This document shows, piece by piece, positions 1-10,818 of a DNA stretch of 64,000 nt. The stretch is from CAWAMR01 sp963783095 (GTDB lineage: Bacteria > Planctomycetota > Planctomycetia > Gemmatales > Gemmataceae), in NCBI GenBank assembly GCA_963783095.1, contig CAWAMR010000008.1:310001-374000 (forward strand), in the 5' to 3' direction. Every line of letters starts with the position of its first letter. Positions within the stretch are counted from its first letter, which is position 1. A program made the translations under genes and the position numbers. Below the pieces are notes generated by a model, which saw only the letters and a list, made by a program, of their open reading frames with translations, was not told where the DNA came from and did no database searches.

Positions 1-2
1 TG

Positions 3-1808
3 GAAGATCACAAAACCGTTCGCTTGTGTCTGGAAACCGCCAGAACCCTCCTCAAGGAGAATCCGGAGTGTACTCGAGTTCTTTGCGCAGCCTGCGGGAT
101 GGGGCACGTCGGTCACCTGCACCAGGTCACGACCCTTTACCTCGAAGGCATGTCCAAGACCCTCTACAGCACTCTCCTGAGCGCTCCGAGCCTGCCGAAC
201 TCGGTTGCAGCCCGCGTGCGCAAACAGGACGCAGAACCGATTGTCTGGCAAGCCCTTCAAGAGGCCGGGGCAAATGATGCAGCGGCTTTGCACTGGGGTA
301 CGCTGAGCCGGCTGCTTCGAGAAGACCGCTTCATGTCGATCTGGCAACGAATGACCTTCATGAAAAACGACTGGTCGGTTCCCGTGGATGATTTCCTCGG
401 AGAGATCAAACCACTCATGCAAGATCACCCCTATCGGAACGTCCTGAATTTGTTCGTTATCAACCCAAGGGGCGATGCAACGACCTACCGGCAACTGGCG
501 GACACGTTGCCCACCGACGATTTGAACATCCAGTACTTCGGCATTTACGGCTCCCTGGCGGTCGCCCATCCGCAACGGAGCGACTCGATAGCCATCCGCA
601 TCGAACAGCAGGGAGATCAGATCTTTCGGGATCTGGCCTTGAACGTCAAGCACGATCATGAGCCGGCAGACAAGGTCATCGCAGCGCACAATCTGCTGAA
701 AATCAGCTCTCACGCTGGGACTGCGATTAGCACCAGGCTGGAGTACGAACCGATCGTCCTTGAACCTACCCTGAATGGCTGGGAGAAAGACGAATCTCAC
801 CAGGCAACGGTGCTGCGCGGGCTGGGGACTCGATACGGCAGGTTCAAGCAATTCTCGGCAGCGGAGCGCTGTTGGAAAGCTTATTTGAAAAAATCGCCCG
901 ACTTTCTGGGCCACACCAGTCTGGCGGAGATTTGCAAGGCGCAAGGCAATCTCGATCTCTGGAAGAAGACTCTCGACGAATATCTCAAAGAAGATGTTCA
1001 GGATCTCGACCACGCCCGGATCAAGGTCAATATCGCCCGATACCTGATGCAGAAGAACGACTTCAAGTCGGCCCGGCCTTATGCGGATGCCGCTGCGCAA
1101 ACCTACGCCGCGTGGGCGATGATATGCGCCAGTCAGTGTTACGAGGGACTGGAAGACTGGGAAAAGTCTCAAATATGGATTGCCCGCACGGCCGTGCGTT
1201 ATCAGAATCAAAGTTTGCAATGGATCTTTTGGTGTGCCCGAACCGGAAAGGGAAGCTTTGACGAGGCCAAGGAAGTCGCCGAGGAATACGTCAAGGCGAT
1301 GGGGAAACAATTCACTGGAACTGATTTGCTTGAAATGGCTTTCTTTTACACGATCACCCAACAACATCGGAAATCGCTCGATGTCTACGAGCGAATGTAC
1401 AAAGAAAACCGGATAGAATCGAGAGCCTTGTTCCTCGGGATCGCGGCCGACGACTGCGACAACAAGGAACGGCGCGATCAGGTCTGGAAAGATTGGCCTA
1501 AAAAAGGCACTCCCTGGGCCGATCTTGGGGCACTTTTTCGAGAGAGTCTGGCCAAAGGAGAGAAGGAGGGACTCGATTTCAAAGCAGTGGATAAAATTAT
1601 CGCCCGTCTTCCCGCCGACGTCCAACACGATGTCCACTATTACGTCGGCTGCTTTCTTCGACATCACGGCAAGGAAGAAGATGCCAGAAGGTATTTGAAT
1701 CACGCCGCGATTTCCAAAGAAATCGACGCTTACCTGCGGATGTTGGCCACGTCGCGACTGTCCGAACTGGGGTTTTTCCCTCAGCCGGTGGAGAAGAGTC
1801 CCAAGTGA
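3..1808 (+). CDS. TPR-like repeat protein, 5' end outside window
   Basis: The reading frame is open from base 3, so the true start lies left of the window and the protein is N-terminally incomplete (about 600 residues visible). The C-terminal two thirds are helical pairs in TPR style, for example around residues 270-420 where runs such as QFSAAERCWKAYLKKSPD and DLWKKTLDEYLKED recur. No catalytic motif, signal peptide or membrane segment is visible in the part present. TPR arrays usually act as protein-binding scaffolds; the partner cannot be told. It ends 4 bases before the stop of a convergent WD40 gene. Confidence 0.7.
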   Translation, partial: EDHKTVRLCLETARTLLKENPECTRVLCAACGMGHVGHLHQVTTLYLEGMSKTLYSTLLSAPSLPNSVAARVRKQDAEPIVWQALQEAGANDAAALHWGTLSRLLREDRFMSIWQRMTFMKNDWSVPVDDFLGEIKPLMQDHPYRNVLNLFVINPRGDATTYRQLADTLPTDDLNIQYFGIYGSLAVAHPQRSDSIAIRIEQQGDQIFRDLALNVKHDHEPADKVIAAHNLLKISSHAGTAISTRLEYEPIVLEPTLNGWEKDESHQATVLRGLGTRYGRFKQFSAAERCWKAYLKKSPDFLGHTSLAEICKAQGNLDLWKKTLDEYLKEDVQDLDHARIKVNIARYLMQKNDFKSARPYADAAAQTYAAWAMICASQCYEGLEDWEKSQIWIARTAVRYQNQSLQWIFWCARTGKGSFDEAKEVAEEYVKAMGKQFTGTDLLEMAFFYTITQQHRKSLDVYERMYKENRIESRALFLGIAADDCDNKERRDQVWKDWPKKGTPWADLGALFRESLAKGEKEGLDFKAVDKIIARLPADVQHDVHYYVGCFLRHHGKEEDARRYLNHAAISKEIDAYLRMLATSRLSELGFFPQPVEKSPK

Positions 1809-1811
1809 TAT

Positions 1812-3273
1812 TCACTGCTGCGGCAATTTCCAAACTCGCAGGGTACGGCCGGCGTCCACCGATACGGCAAGTTTCCCGTCCGGCGAGAATCTTAAAACAT
1901 CACAGTGGCCTATGTGACCCTCGAACTGTTGAAGCTGTTTTTTCTGCTCCAGGTCGAACAGCCACAGAAAACTGGGAATGAATTCGGGCTTGCCGTTCCG
2001 GAACTCGAATCCTGTGGTGCCTGCCAGTGCCCGGCGGCCATCCCGGCTGAAGACAACGCGCTCCGTTTGTTGCGGCATGGTGAACCGTACGATCTCGACC
2101 TCCTTGTCGACATCCCACAAGATCACCTCCTTATTGCTGGCGAATAGGGCCTGACGACCATCCGGCGACAGATCGAAGTCGATGCTGGCGAACGGAGCCT
2201 TCAAGAGTCTCGGCTTGGTGTCCTTCTCCACGTCCCAGAGATAATCGAAGCCGTTGTTGAACAAAACTCGCCGGCCATCGCGGGAGGCCGATAACCGTTG
2301 TGCGGAGTGTTCCAGCTTTTCGGTTCGCGTCGTTTCCCGTCCTGTCTGGACATCCCACCGTCGTACGTAATGATCTTCTGCTCCGGCACTGACGGCAAAG
2401 CGCCCGTCAGCGCCTCAACTTTAGAAACATCGCACGCATGACCTTCGGCTCGAAAGATCGGAGGATTTTGCCCTGCTCCCAGTCGACGACATCGATACCG
2501 CCCAGACTTCTGCCTAGAAGCGCTTGGGATCCGCCCGGCAAACAATTGACGTTGTAACTACCCATCTGGTCCAGGTCGAATTTTTGGCGAATCTTACCTT
2601 GCCGCAGATCGAAAACCGCCAGACCCAAACCATTGGTAAAGACGAATGATCGGCCGTCAGCGCTGAAGGAAAGGCTTTGCGAATAGATGTTATCGAGCCG
2701 ATAAAGCTCATCGGGATCGGCTTTCTTGGGGCCGGTCACGGGCGGTTGTGGCGGCGTCGGAGTCACACCCTTGGGAAGTGGATCCTTTGCCTTTTGCAGC
2801 GGCAGGTTCTGCTGAACCGGAGGCTGCGGATTCACGTCTTTGGGTGCCGGGCTTGCTGTGATATTGGCAATGGCAGGCTGCTTGGGTTCGGCCCGAGTGA
2901 GGAGTTGGGGCTTGGACTCTTGCTCTGCCCGAGCCTTGCCGCCAAGATAAATCATGACACCGCTCGCGATAAAGCCGACGACGGCCAGCGTTCCCAGAAT
3001 TCCCGAAAGAAGGAGTAAGGTCGGTGGTGGAGTGGTTTGCGGTTCATCTTCAGCGGCCCTGTTTTTCTTCCGAGTAGAATGCTGGGGGCGAGGCAGATCC
3101 TCGCGATCCTCCTCGGAGTCGGGCACGATATTCGGTTCTTCAAGTTCGGCCAAGCTCGGCGTAGAGTCATCAACGGCAATCGACACCTCGCCGCAGGCGG
3201 GACACCTGATCTTTCTCCCTGCCAGGTTGTCGGCGATCCGCAATTTCTTCCCGCAAACACATGAAACGATCAT
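1812..3273 (-). CDS. Zinc-ribbon, transmembrane and WD40-repeat protein (frameshifted in this assembly)
   Basis: The N-terminus has a zinc-ribbon of two Cys pairs (CVCGKK and CPACGE, residues 5-30). A linker and one membrane helix follow near residues 88-110 (LLLLSGILGTLAVVGFIASG), then a Pro-rich stretch, then WD40-type blades (SFSADGRSFVF, LSPDGRQALFASN, RFSPDGKLAVSVD). The frame breaks twice near 2405-2445, yet blade sequence (ADGRFAVSAGAEDHYVRRWD) continues through the gap in another frame. This argues for base-calling indels in one gene rather than two genes. A GGAGCG ribosome site precedes the start. This architecture of membrane-tethered beta-propeller is common in planctomycetes; function unknown, probably protein binding. 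Confidence 0.75.
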
Positions 3274-3320
3274 CGGTTTCGCTCCTTACGCCGAAGAACC
3301 TTGAAGATCCAAGAACCATC

Positions 3321-4388
3321 CTATCGTTTCCTGAATCGGAGCAAACTCAAAGCCACAATCAGTATACCCGCCATTGCATAGGTCGGTCCAGCATCGGAGT
3401 TGGAGCGGACATAACGGTAGGTCGGAGGACGTTTGATCGTAGTCTGATCCGGAGATTCCGAAAAATAAACTTCATCGGTCCCGGGCCGAGGCGAGGCGCG
3501 ATCCTCAAACTCCGTCATCCACCACGTTGACGGAACGCCCTCCTTGGGCAGATGCAACAAATCCTCCACCTTCTTGCGTGTTTCGACAGGAATGCTGTTG
3601 GCCCAGACCGGTTTGGTCCACTCCTTCTTTGTTTCACCTAGCGTTGCGTCATAGCGCCGATCACTGATGAAATAAACCCGCAATAATCGGTCCATGCGCG
3701 ACGCATCCGCCGCGCGCTGATCGGCAGGCTCTCGATATGGAAAAAATGGTTTCTCTGTCCGAAAGGTCATGCGCAAGGCTTTCGTGGCGACGCTGTGAGC
3801 TTCTTTGTCATCTTTGGCAATCTTGAAGGCGGTAATCTTCCAGCCCTGGGTGATGTAGCGTTTGAGCCAATCCTTCAATGCTGGGCTGCTTTGATAGCCG
3901 TGATCTTTCAACCAGCGATTGAGAGCCTCGGCATCATCGGCCTGAAGGATGACGGCATCGTAACCGGCAACACTTTTTTCTTCGAGAATGTCGACCTTCG
4001 ATGCACCAGGTGCCCCAAACTTTGGCGCTGTTGCACAGCCGATGCCGCAACCATCCGCCGTGGCCCTTTTTCGATCGATGATCTCGGGTTCCGTGATGAT
4101 GCGCAACGATTCAAATGCACCGTCATCGGCTTCGGCAAGAGTGGGCTTGTTTGGCGTCGGGACGAGGAAACCAAAGTCGGATGCCTCTGTTTGAAAACTG
4201 GCTCGACGAATAAAGTGTTCGGTCTTGGTCGAAGAATCCCAGATGATGATCGCGCTCTCATTGGCTATTTGAACGGTGGTAAGCCAAATCGGCGCGACAG
4301 CACAGCCTTCGATCGGGGTTGAGGAAACACTCATCAAGCCGTAAGCACCAGAGATCAGAACGACGAAGAGTAAAATCCGTTGTAACAT
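3321..4388 (-). CDS. DUF2330 family protein, exported
   Basis: A 355-residue protein with an N-terminal hydrophobic leader (ILLFVVLISGAYGLM) followed by a Cys-containing mature start. It has the DUF2330 pattern: an opening that describes a Cys/Ala-Pro segment, then IIIWDSSTKTEHFIRRASFQ and FGFLVPTPNKPTLAEA. A C-terminal hydrophobic helix ends in RFRKR, like a sorting or anchoring tail. The family function is not known. The start has an AGGAGA site upstream. It lies on the minus strand between the WD40 gene and a DUF1501 gene, probably transcribed separately. Confidence 0.8.
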   Translation of the reverse strand: MLQRILLFVVLISGAYGLMSVSSTPIEGCAVAPIWLTTVQIANESAIIIWDSSTKTEHFIRRASFQTEASDFGFLVPTPNKPTLAEADDGAFESLRIITEPEIIDRKRATADGCGIGCATAPKFGAPGASKVDILEEKSVAGYDAVILQADDAEALNRWLKDHGYQSSPALKDWLKRYITQGWKITAFKIAKDDKEAHSVATKALRMTFRTEKPFFPYREPADQRAADASRMDRLLRVYFISDRRYDATLGETKKEWTKPVWANSIPVETRKKVEDLLHLPKEGVPSTWWMTEFEDRASPRPGTDEVYFSESPDQTTIKRPPTYRYVRSNSDAGPTYAMAGILIVALSLLRFRKR

Positions 4389-4462
4389 GGTTCGATTTCT
4401 CCTGAAGATAAATGTCTCGTTGGTCGGCCGCTTACACTTCCGGCTCGTTCATTCGTGATTCT

Positions 4463-5840
4463 TCAACCCAACAACGCCGATTTCACCTGCCCGGTGCTCA
4501 AGGGAACTTGTCGCAAAAACCCATCGCGGACTTCCTGTTTGGGATCGATGCCAAGAGCATGAAGCAAACTCGCTCCCAAATCTTGGGGAGTAATAGGCTC
4601 ATCGACGGGAAACGCAGCAAAACGATCGGATCTGCCAATCACGCGCCCGCCGGGCTGCGAGCCGCCCGCGATGATGAGCGAATAGCAACTCGACCAGTGA
4701 TCTCGCCCCGTTTCATTGACGCCATTGCCCGTGAATTGCCCGAACCGAGGCGTTCTTCCGAATTCACCCATGCAGACGACGAGCGTGCTATCCAACAAGC
4801 CGCGCTGGTCCAAATCTTCCAGAAACGCGGAGAAGCACTGGTCAAACGGAGGCAAAAGCTCTTCCTTGAGCCGGCGGTTGTTGTTGAAGTGCGTGTCCCA
4901 GTATGGACTCGGGTTATTGACTCGGCCACCCCAATAAACGGTGACGAGCCGCACGCCGGCTTCGACGAGTCGTCGTGCCAGGAGGAGACTTTGTGCGTAT
5001 TTATGTCTGCCGTAGCGATCTCGAACCCGGTCCGGCTCCGTGCGAATATCAAAAGCCCGGCGCGTTGCTTCCGAGGTCAACAGCGAGAAGGCGCGCTGCT
5101 GATGCTTGCCCAGATCCTCGATCCGGCGATCATCGGCAAGCCGGCCCAGTCCTTTTTGGACTGCGTTCAAGAGCGCCTGTCGATCTGCTAACCGCGGTGC
5201 ATCGGGGGCTTCGTGAAGTCCATTCACGACGAAGTCTTCCGAGTCGGGATCGCCCTCGATGGTAAATGGCGCGACGGAAGCACCGAGAAACCCGCCATTC
5301 TGTCCCGGACACGTATAAGGACCGTCGCTGACCGAATCGGGCAGTGACACTGCCGTCGGGGCATCGCTCTTCGCAGGATGCCCGTATGTTACCTGTGCGC
5401 GAGATGGGGAAAATCGTTTTCGGTGGGTGTGAAGGCAATCTGCTCGCGCGGTGGCGGGTTGCCGGTCGTGACGAAATAGGTGGCGGCGTTGTGATTGAGG
5501 GCGGTGTGCGTCATCGATCGAACGATGCTGAAGCGATGCGTTTGTTTTGCCAGAAGCGGGAGATGTTCCGTGATGCGGACACCGGGCATGCGAGTGTCGA
5601 CCGGCTTGAATTCACCGCGTATTTCGACGGGGCGGCCGGCTTCATGTCCCAGATATCGAGTTGACTTGGACCACCGTGCAGCAGGAACAACACGCACGAC
5701 TTCGCCGATTTGCGAGTGTCCCGTCCATCCGCTCGAAGGAGCCGGGGTAACGAGAGACCAAGAGTACCCAGACCGCCGATTTGCAGCCAGTTTCTGCGTG
5801 TGAGTTTCGGATGGAGACGAATATCGGGGATCGCGAGCAC
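4463..5840 (-). CDS. DUF1501 (sulfatase-like fold) protein with Tat-like leader, frameshifted
   Basis: The leader RRNWLQIGGLGTLGLSLP is Tat-like. Family landmarks follow: LFLLHGGPSQLDIWDMKP, GVRITEHLPLLAKQTHRFSI, LLARRLVEAGVRLVTVYWGG, WDTHFNN, and GEFGRTPR. DUF1501 proteins are common in planctomycetes, often next to cytochrome-domain proteins, and are predicted to adopt an alkaline-phosphatase-like fold. Substrate is unknown. The frame shifts near 5650 and near 5400, with homology continuing on each side. The last piece reads cleanly to a stop at 4463. Total length of about 459 codons fits the family. Confidence 0.8.
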
Positions 5841-5964
5841 GGGGTAATTCTCGGATTTCCGGAGTCAGTGGATTGAAAGCATTCTAACCGAAGCGTCACG
5901 GGGAACACAGAGAAAACGCACCTGAGTTTCTGGTTAGAGGCCAGTTCCTCTTACAATTCGCCGG

Positions 5965-6300
5965 CTAATGTTCTTGTTTCATGTGAACCGCCATCTTCGT
6001 CCCGTCGGGTGTGATTGTCATCTCAATTGATTCGATCCTGTCCTTACTGTGCTCAAGAAATTCAAGGAACATGTCCTCTTGGTGCTGGAGATACGCATCC
6101 TTCTCGCCAACCCAAGCGCTGGAATTAACGACGATGTCTTGAGCCTGCGTCAAGGAACAACCTTGATTTATCATGACATAACGAATGCACTCCAAAATCC
6201 GTGCCCCCTTTGATTTCAGATCGACCATTCGGTCGGCTAATTCTTCGACGGATTCTTTGGGGCAGTTTGCTAGCTCCTTAATTCGTGTCAGATCCATCAC
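5965..6300 (-). CDS. Small acidic hypothetical protein
   Basis: A 111-residue protein starting with GTG-ATG (6300 or 6297), preceded by a good GAGGAG ribosome site about 9 bases upstream. It is predicted to be mostly helical (KELANCPKESVEELADRMVD) and ends in a short beta-like segment rich in Thr, Met and His. No family recognised, no signal peptide and no membrane segment. It sits between two DUF1501 genes but is not obviously part of an operon with either. Confidence 0.55.
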   Translation of the reverse strand: MMDLTRIKELANCPKESVEELADRMVDLKSKGARILECIRYVMINQGCSLTQAQDIVVNSSAWVGEKDAYLQHQEDMFLEFLEHSKDRIESIEMTITPDGTKMAVHMKQEH

Positions 6301-6566
6301 GGTTACTCACTCCTCATTTATAGCTGGCGAATCAATACACGTCGAAATCCCACGATGACGAGAGTGTTTTGCCGCCGAACGATGTGGGGCAATAAAGTGG
6401 GGCCGTTCATCGTTGCATCGGTTGACTTTCAATTTGTGTGTTTGTCTCGCTTGCATCCGTTGTTTTTCACTTGACACAGGCTCAATGTTGTTCGACGATA
6501 ATGTTATCCTACCCAACCGATCTCTCCCCATCGCCTCCCTGCCGTTTTTTTCCTTCAGGTTTTTTC
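6301..6566. other. Divergent intergenic region
   Basis: This gap separates the minus-strand hypothetical gene from the plus-strand DUF1501 gene, so it should hold both promoters. The sequence just upstream of the second start is T-rich (near 6544-6565) with a weak AGG at 6557. No convincing -35/-10 pair or operator could be picked by eye. Confidence 0.3.
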
Positions 6567-7956
6567 ATGCTCGACCCCCGGCTTACTCGTCGTGAAACAC
6601 TGCGTCTGGGCCTTGGCGCGATGGGGCTTTCGCTGCCATCAATCCTCTCGTTGAGGGCGACTGCACACGCCGCCGCCACGGGCAAGCATCCGGCAAATAA
6701 TGGGTTCGGGCGGGCGAAATCGTGCATTATTCTTTTTGCCTGGGGAGGGATGAGCCACATCGATACCTTTGACCCGAAACCAGGCGCACCCGCCGAGTTT
6801 CGCGGTATCTTTCAGCCGATCTCGACGTCGGTTCCCGGGATTCGTTTCAGCGAACATTTGCCGCATTTGGCCCGCCAAGCTCATCGGTTGGCGGTTGTCC
6901 GCTCAGCACATCATCGCTCAAGCGCTCACGGCAAGGGGATGTACTGGAACCTCACTGGACATCCTCCCCAACAACCCGACTTCGCTGCAAACAACGAAGC
7001 CACCGGGCAGGATTGGCCCTGTCTTGGCTCGGTCGTTTCAAAAGTGCGCACCATCCCCACCGGTGTGCCGGGCTGTGCCATGCTCCCCTATCAAATGTGG
7101 GACAACATGACGCGCCAGGGCGGCCACGACGCCGGCTGGTTAGGGCGCACCTACGATCCAATCATCCTGAAGCCCGCGCACGGCAAAGCCTACGGCGGCA
7201 TTTCCCGCGACACCGGCATCGCTTCGCTACAGCTTCCACAAGGCATCGATCGCGCGGTACGATGGCCGGCAATCGCTCTTGCATTCGTTGGAATCGTCAA
7301 TGGAGCGAGCACCACACAACTTCGAGCGCTTTCGCGGACTGGCCAACGAACTGCTTCTGAGTCCCAAAATCCAGGCGGCGCTGAATCTCGCCGGTGAGAA
7401 TCCCAAGCTCCGCGACCGCTACGGCGAGCATATCGGCGGCCAGAGCGTTTTGCTGGCCCGCCGGCTGGTTGAAGTGGGCGTCCCGGTGGTGACGGTTTGC
7501 ATGGCGGCAGGCGATTTGAATGGATCTTCGGGCGATCACTGGGATACGCACGGCAACAACTTCAATCGGCTCAAGAATGATATGCTGCCTCCTTACGATC
7601 GCGCCTTCTCGGCATTGCTCGACGACCTTGCGGATCGAAACATGCTCGATGAAACCTTGATCGTCTCCTTGACCGATTTTGGTCGAACGCCGCGCGTCAA
7701 CGGCGGTGCGGGACGCGACCACTATCCGAACTGCTTCTCGGTCGTCTATGCCGGGGCGGGCATCAAAGGCGGACAGGTCTACGGAAAATCCGATCGCATC
7801 GGCTCCGCACCTCTGGAACTCGCCTGTGGACCGGCCGATCTCCATGCCACCATCTTTCATGCGCTCGGCATCGATCCCAATTCGACGATTCAAGACCCAC
7901 AGGGCCGACCCATCACTATAACGGATGGAGGGCGAGTCCTCCCGCTCTTCGGATAG
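6567..7956 (+). CDS. DUF1501 family protein, second copy, one frameshift
   Basis: I chose the ATG at 6567 because it directly precedes the Tat-like leader (LTRRETLRLGLGAMGLSLPS). Landmarks: ILFAWGGMSHIDTFDPKP, GIRFSEHLPHLARQAHRLAV, LLARRLVEVGVPVVTV, GDHWDTHGNNFNRL, TDFGRTPRVNGGAGRDHYP and a GIDPNSTI ending. One frame change occurs near 7250; the second half (from about 7279) is intact to the stop. It differs clearly from the other DUF1501 protein at 4463-5840, so it is not a recent tandem copy. It is followed closely by a cupin gene, which may be cotranscribed. Substrate unknown. Confidence 0.82.
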
Positions 7957-7982
7957 CATCCAATTTCATCCCGGTATCGCGC

Positions 7983-8339
7983 ATGGCCACGCAAGAACTG
8001 ATCGCCATCGACACCAATGCTCAACCCTGGGAAGAGCGCTTAAACGAGAAGCTGGGACGGGCATTATTTCGAAAGAACCTCATTACCGATCCCGATACGG
8101 GCATGGAGGTCCGGCTCGTGCACTACCCGGCCGGCGTCATTAACGTCGCGCACACCCACCCCTGCGCTCATGGCATGTACGTCCTGGAAGGAATACTGGT
8201 CACTCATGTGGGGCGCTATGGTCCTGGCTATTTTGTCTGGTTTCCGGAAGGCCAAGTGATGGAACATGGAGCATCCGCCGAGGGAGATGTGACGGTACTC
8301 TTCATCACGAACAAGCCATTCGAGATTCATTACCTTTGA
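7983..8339 (+). CDS. Small cupin-domain protein
   Basis: A 118-residue single-domain cupin. The first cupin motif is visible as PAGVINVAHTHPCAHGMYVLEG, with two metal-type His and a Glu, and the second as GYFVWFPEGQVMEHGA, with the last His. This supports a metal-binding beta-barrel. Family members include oxygenases, isomerases and sugar or hormone binders, so the reaction is not assigned. It begins 27 bases after a DUF1501 gene and 32 bases before a DUF3500 gene; a three-gene operon is likely. Confidence 0.8.
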   Translation: MATQELIAIDTNAQPWEERLNEKLGRALFRKNLITDPDTGMEVRLVHYPAGVINVAHTHPCAHGMYVLEGILVTHVGRYGPGYFVWFPEGQVMEHGASAEGDVTVLFITNKPFEIHYL

Positions 8340-8370
8340 TAACTGGTTCGTTTCAACCAAGGAAAAAGCC

Positions 8371-9439
8371 ATGCAACACAACCTCTCCAAACACCTCGAC
8401 GTTGCGATCCCGGATTGCGATGATCTCGATCGCCGAGGTTTTCTCAAGTCGATCACAACTGCCACAACGGCGGCAGCCATCGGCGGACTGTACCCGCTCG
8501 CAAAAGCCGGCACAGCGCCCAGCCCCAAGTGCCCGGCCGAAACCGCCGTGAAATCGCTGTACGACACGCTCACCGAATCTCAGAAGAAGACCATCTGTTT
8601 TGCCTGGGATTACAAACATCCCCAGCGTGGTTTGCTGCGCAGCCATGTATCGAATTTCTGGCATGTCACCAAACCGCTCTTGACCAGCAACTTCTACACC
8701 AAGGACCAGCGGGTCATCCTCTTCGATATTTTCAAGGGGATCTTCAATCCGGACTGGCACGAGAAATTTCTGAAACAGCTCAAGGACGATCATGATGGAA
8801 AACCGTGGGGCGCGGGGCTAAGTTGTGCGATCTTTGGCCAGCCTGGCACCGACAAGTTTGAATTCGTCATGACGGGCCGGCATATGACCATCCGCGCGGA
8901 TGGACACAGCGCTTCGCACGTCGCACTGGGCGGGCCGATCTTCCACGGGCATGCACCCACCGAGCTTCAACGAGAAGGTCCACCATCCCGGCAACATCTT
9001 CTGGCACCAGGCCGAGGTCGCGAACAAGGTCTACACGATTCTCAGCGGCAAACAGCAGGTGCAAGCCCTCGTCGATCGTCGTCCGACGGAAACCGCCGTC
9101 GAATTCAAGGGGACCGGCGGCAAACGAACCGGGCTGCCATGCTCGGACATGACCAAAGACCAACTCGAAGAAGTGCAAAAAACCTTGACGAGTTTGCTCG
9201 AACCCTATCGCAAGGAAGACCGCGAAGAGGTGTTGGAGTGCCTCAAGAAACAAGGCGGTCTGGAAAAATGCACGCTCACCTTTTACAAGGAAGGCGATAT
9301 CGGCAACGACGGCGAGTGGGATAACTGGCGGCTGGAGGGGCCGGCCTTCGTCTGGTACTTCCGCGGGCATCCGCACGTTCACATCTGGATCAATGTGGGC
9401 GACGATCCCTCGGTTCCCTTGAACTCACAGAGTTTTTGA
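8371..9439 (+). CDS. DUF3500 family protein with Tat-like leader, frameshifted once
   Basis: The leader DRRGFLKSITTATTAAAIGG is Tat-like. The mature part has DUF3500 features: FAWDYKHPQRGLLRSHVSNF, LSCAIFGQPGTDKFEFVMTG, RHMTIRADG and a C-terminal FVWYFRGHPHVHIWINVGDD. The frame changes near 8957, inside PIFHGHAP, after which the protein continues as SFNEKVHHPGNIFWHQAEVA. Read whole it is about 355 residues, a normal length for the family. Exported by inference; biochemical role unknown. Confidence 0.8.
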
Positions 9440-9750
9440 ACATGCCATTACACTATCATTTCCTGCCCGTCTTGGGTTCCGAATCCGAAACCCATTCGAC
9501 CATCGTATTCGTATTTGGTTTGGAGAAAACGCCGACCGATTTCAATGAGAAGGCTCCTCCTTTTATTCATTCCGCGCAGATGTACTCGTTGCTCGCAAGG
9601 CCCAACTCGCAAAGAATTACAGGAATCAGGATGAGGCATAAGGCTGTAGCTGTCGAATGGTTACGAATGAACCGAAGGAATCTGTTTCCCGGCTCCGTAT
9701 AATTTGTAGAACGGACAGCGGTCAGCGACCAATAATAGGAAAAATCATTT
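9440..9750. other. Intergenic region upstream of trxB
   Basis: I see no supported gene in these 311 bases. The only open frame (from about 9436) has no family resemblance and no ribosome site. The end of the region contains the candidate trxB promoter listed separately. Confidence 0.4.
9698..9703 (+). promoter_or_regulatory. Candidate -10 box for trxB
   Basis: A perfect TATAAT lies 48 bases before the trxB ATG. No good TTGACA-like -35 element is found at the right distance, so this is a partial promoter call only. Confidence 0.35.
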
Positions 9751-10813
9751 ATGCCTGAAAAAGTCGTCATCATCGGCAGCGGGCCTGCGGGCTGGACAGC
9801 TGCAATCTATGCTTCGCGAGCAAATCTCGAACCTCTGGTTTACGAAGGTGCATCGACCGAACAGAATCGAATGCAGGGGACCACCCCTCTGGGTCAGCTC
9901 GCTCTGACGACGGAGATCGAGAATTTTCCGGGCTTCCCATCCGGCGATACCCGAGGTTATTTGAAAACCGCTCTGCCCGAAGAGAACCAACCCTACTGGG
10001 TAACGGCGAACAAGTCGCAGCCGACTCATGGGATCAATGGACCTGAACTCATGGAATTGATGCGCAAGCAGGCCAAAAACTTTGGCACGCGCAGTCATCA
10101 CCGATGACATCGTGAAAGTTGATCTGAAGTCCAAACCCTTCAAGTTATTCAGCTCTGCCGGAGATACGATCGAGGCGCTCACCATTATTATCGCAACGGG
10201 TGCCAGGGCGAATTATCTGGGCCTGCCTTCGGAAGACCGGTTCAAAAATCGCGGTGTCTCGGCCTGCGCAGTGTGCGACGGCGCACTGCCTCGTTTCCGA
10301 AACAAGCCGCTCGTCGTCGTCGGCGGCGGCGACTCGGCGGTTGAGGAGGCGACTTTTCTGACGAAGTTCGGCAGCAAGGTTCACCTGGCAATCCGGCGCG
10401 ATGTCTTGCGTGCCAGCAAGATCATGCAGCAGCGTGCGGTGTCGAATCCGAAGATCAAGCTTCGCAAACATACGGTCATCGATGAAGTTCTGGGCAATGA
10501 CACTGCCGGCATGACGGGCGTTCGTTTCAAAAATGTCCAGTCCGGCCAAACCGAGGAATTTGCCGCAGCTGGGATGTTTTGCGCCATCGGACACACGCCG
10601 AATACGCATTTTCTCGAGAGTCAAGTCAAGCTCACGGAACTGGGATATATTCAATGGACCACGCCCGCGCGGACGTACACGAGCGTCGAAGGAGTCTTCG
10701 CAGCAGGGGATGTTTCCGATGACTACTACCGTCAAGCAGTCAGCGCAGCAGGGACAGGCTGCATGGCCGCTCTTGATGCGGAAAGATATTTGAGTCACCA
10801 TGGACTCATCTAA
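9751..10813 (+). CDS. trxB: Thioredoxin reductase, one frameshift
   Basis: Flavoprotein that passes electrons from NADPH to thioredoxin in the cytoplasm. The FAD-binding VVIIGSGPAGWTAAIYASRA is at the N-terminus. The redox-active disulfide is CAVCDG, followed by the NADPH-binding VVVGGGDSAVEEATFL, and FAAGDV near the C-terminus. The frame shifts near 10085, and the sequence NFGT continues as RVITDDIVKVD. About 30 extra residues (SGDTRGYLKTALPEEN and what follows) sit between FPGFP and the GPELMELMRKQ helix, relative to E. coli TrxB. The gene ends 5 bases before the next start, suggesting cotranscription. Confidence 0.9.
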
Positions 10814-10818
10814 TTTCA

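Noticed and set aside
4412..5191. Long plus-strand open frame opposite the first DUF1501 gene
   Set aside because: The minus strand reads as DUF1501 with clear motifs; this frame has no recognisable domain and is a shadow.
9436..9702. 88-codon frame between DUF3500 and trxB
   Set aside because: No family, no ribosome site, and overlaps the likely trxB promoter.
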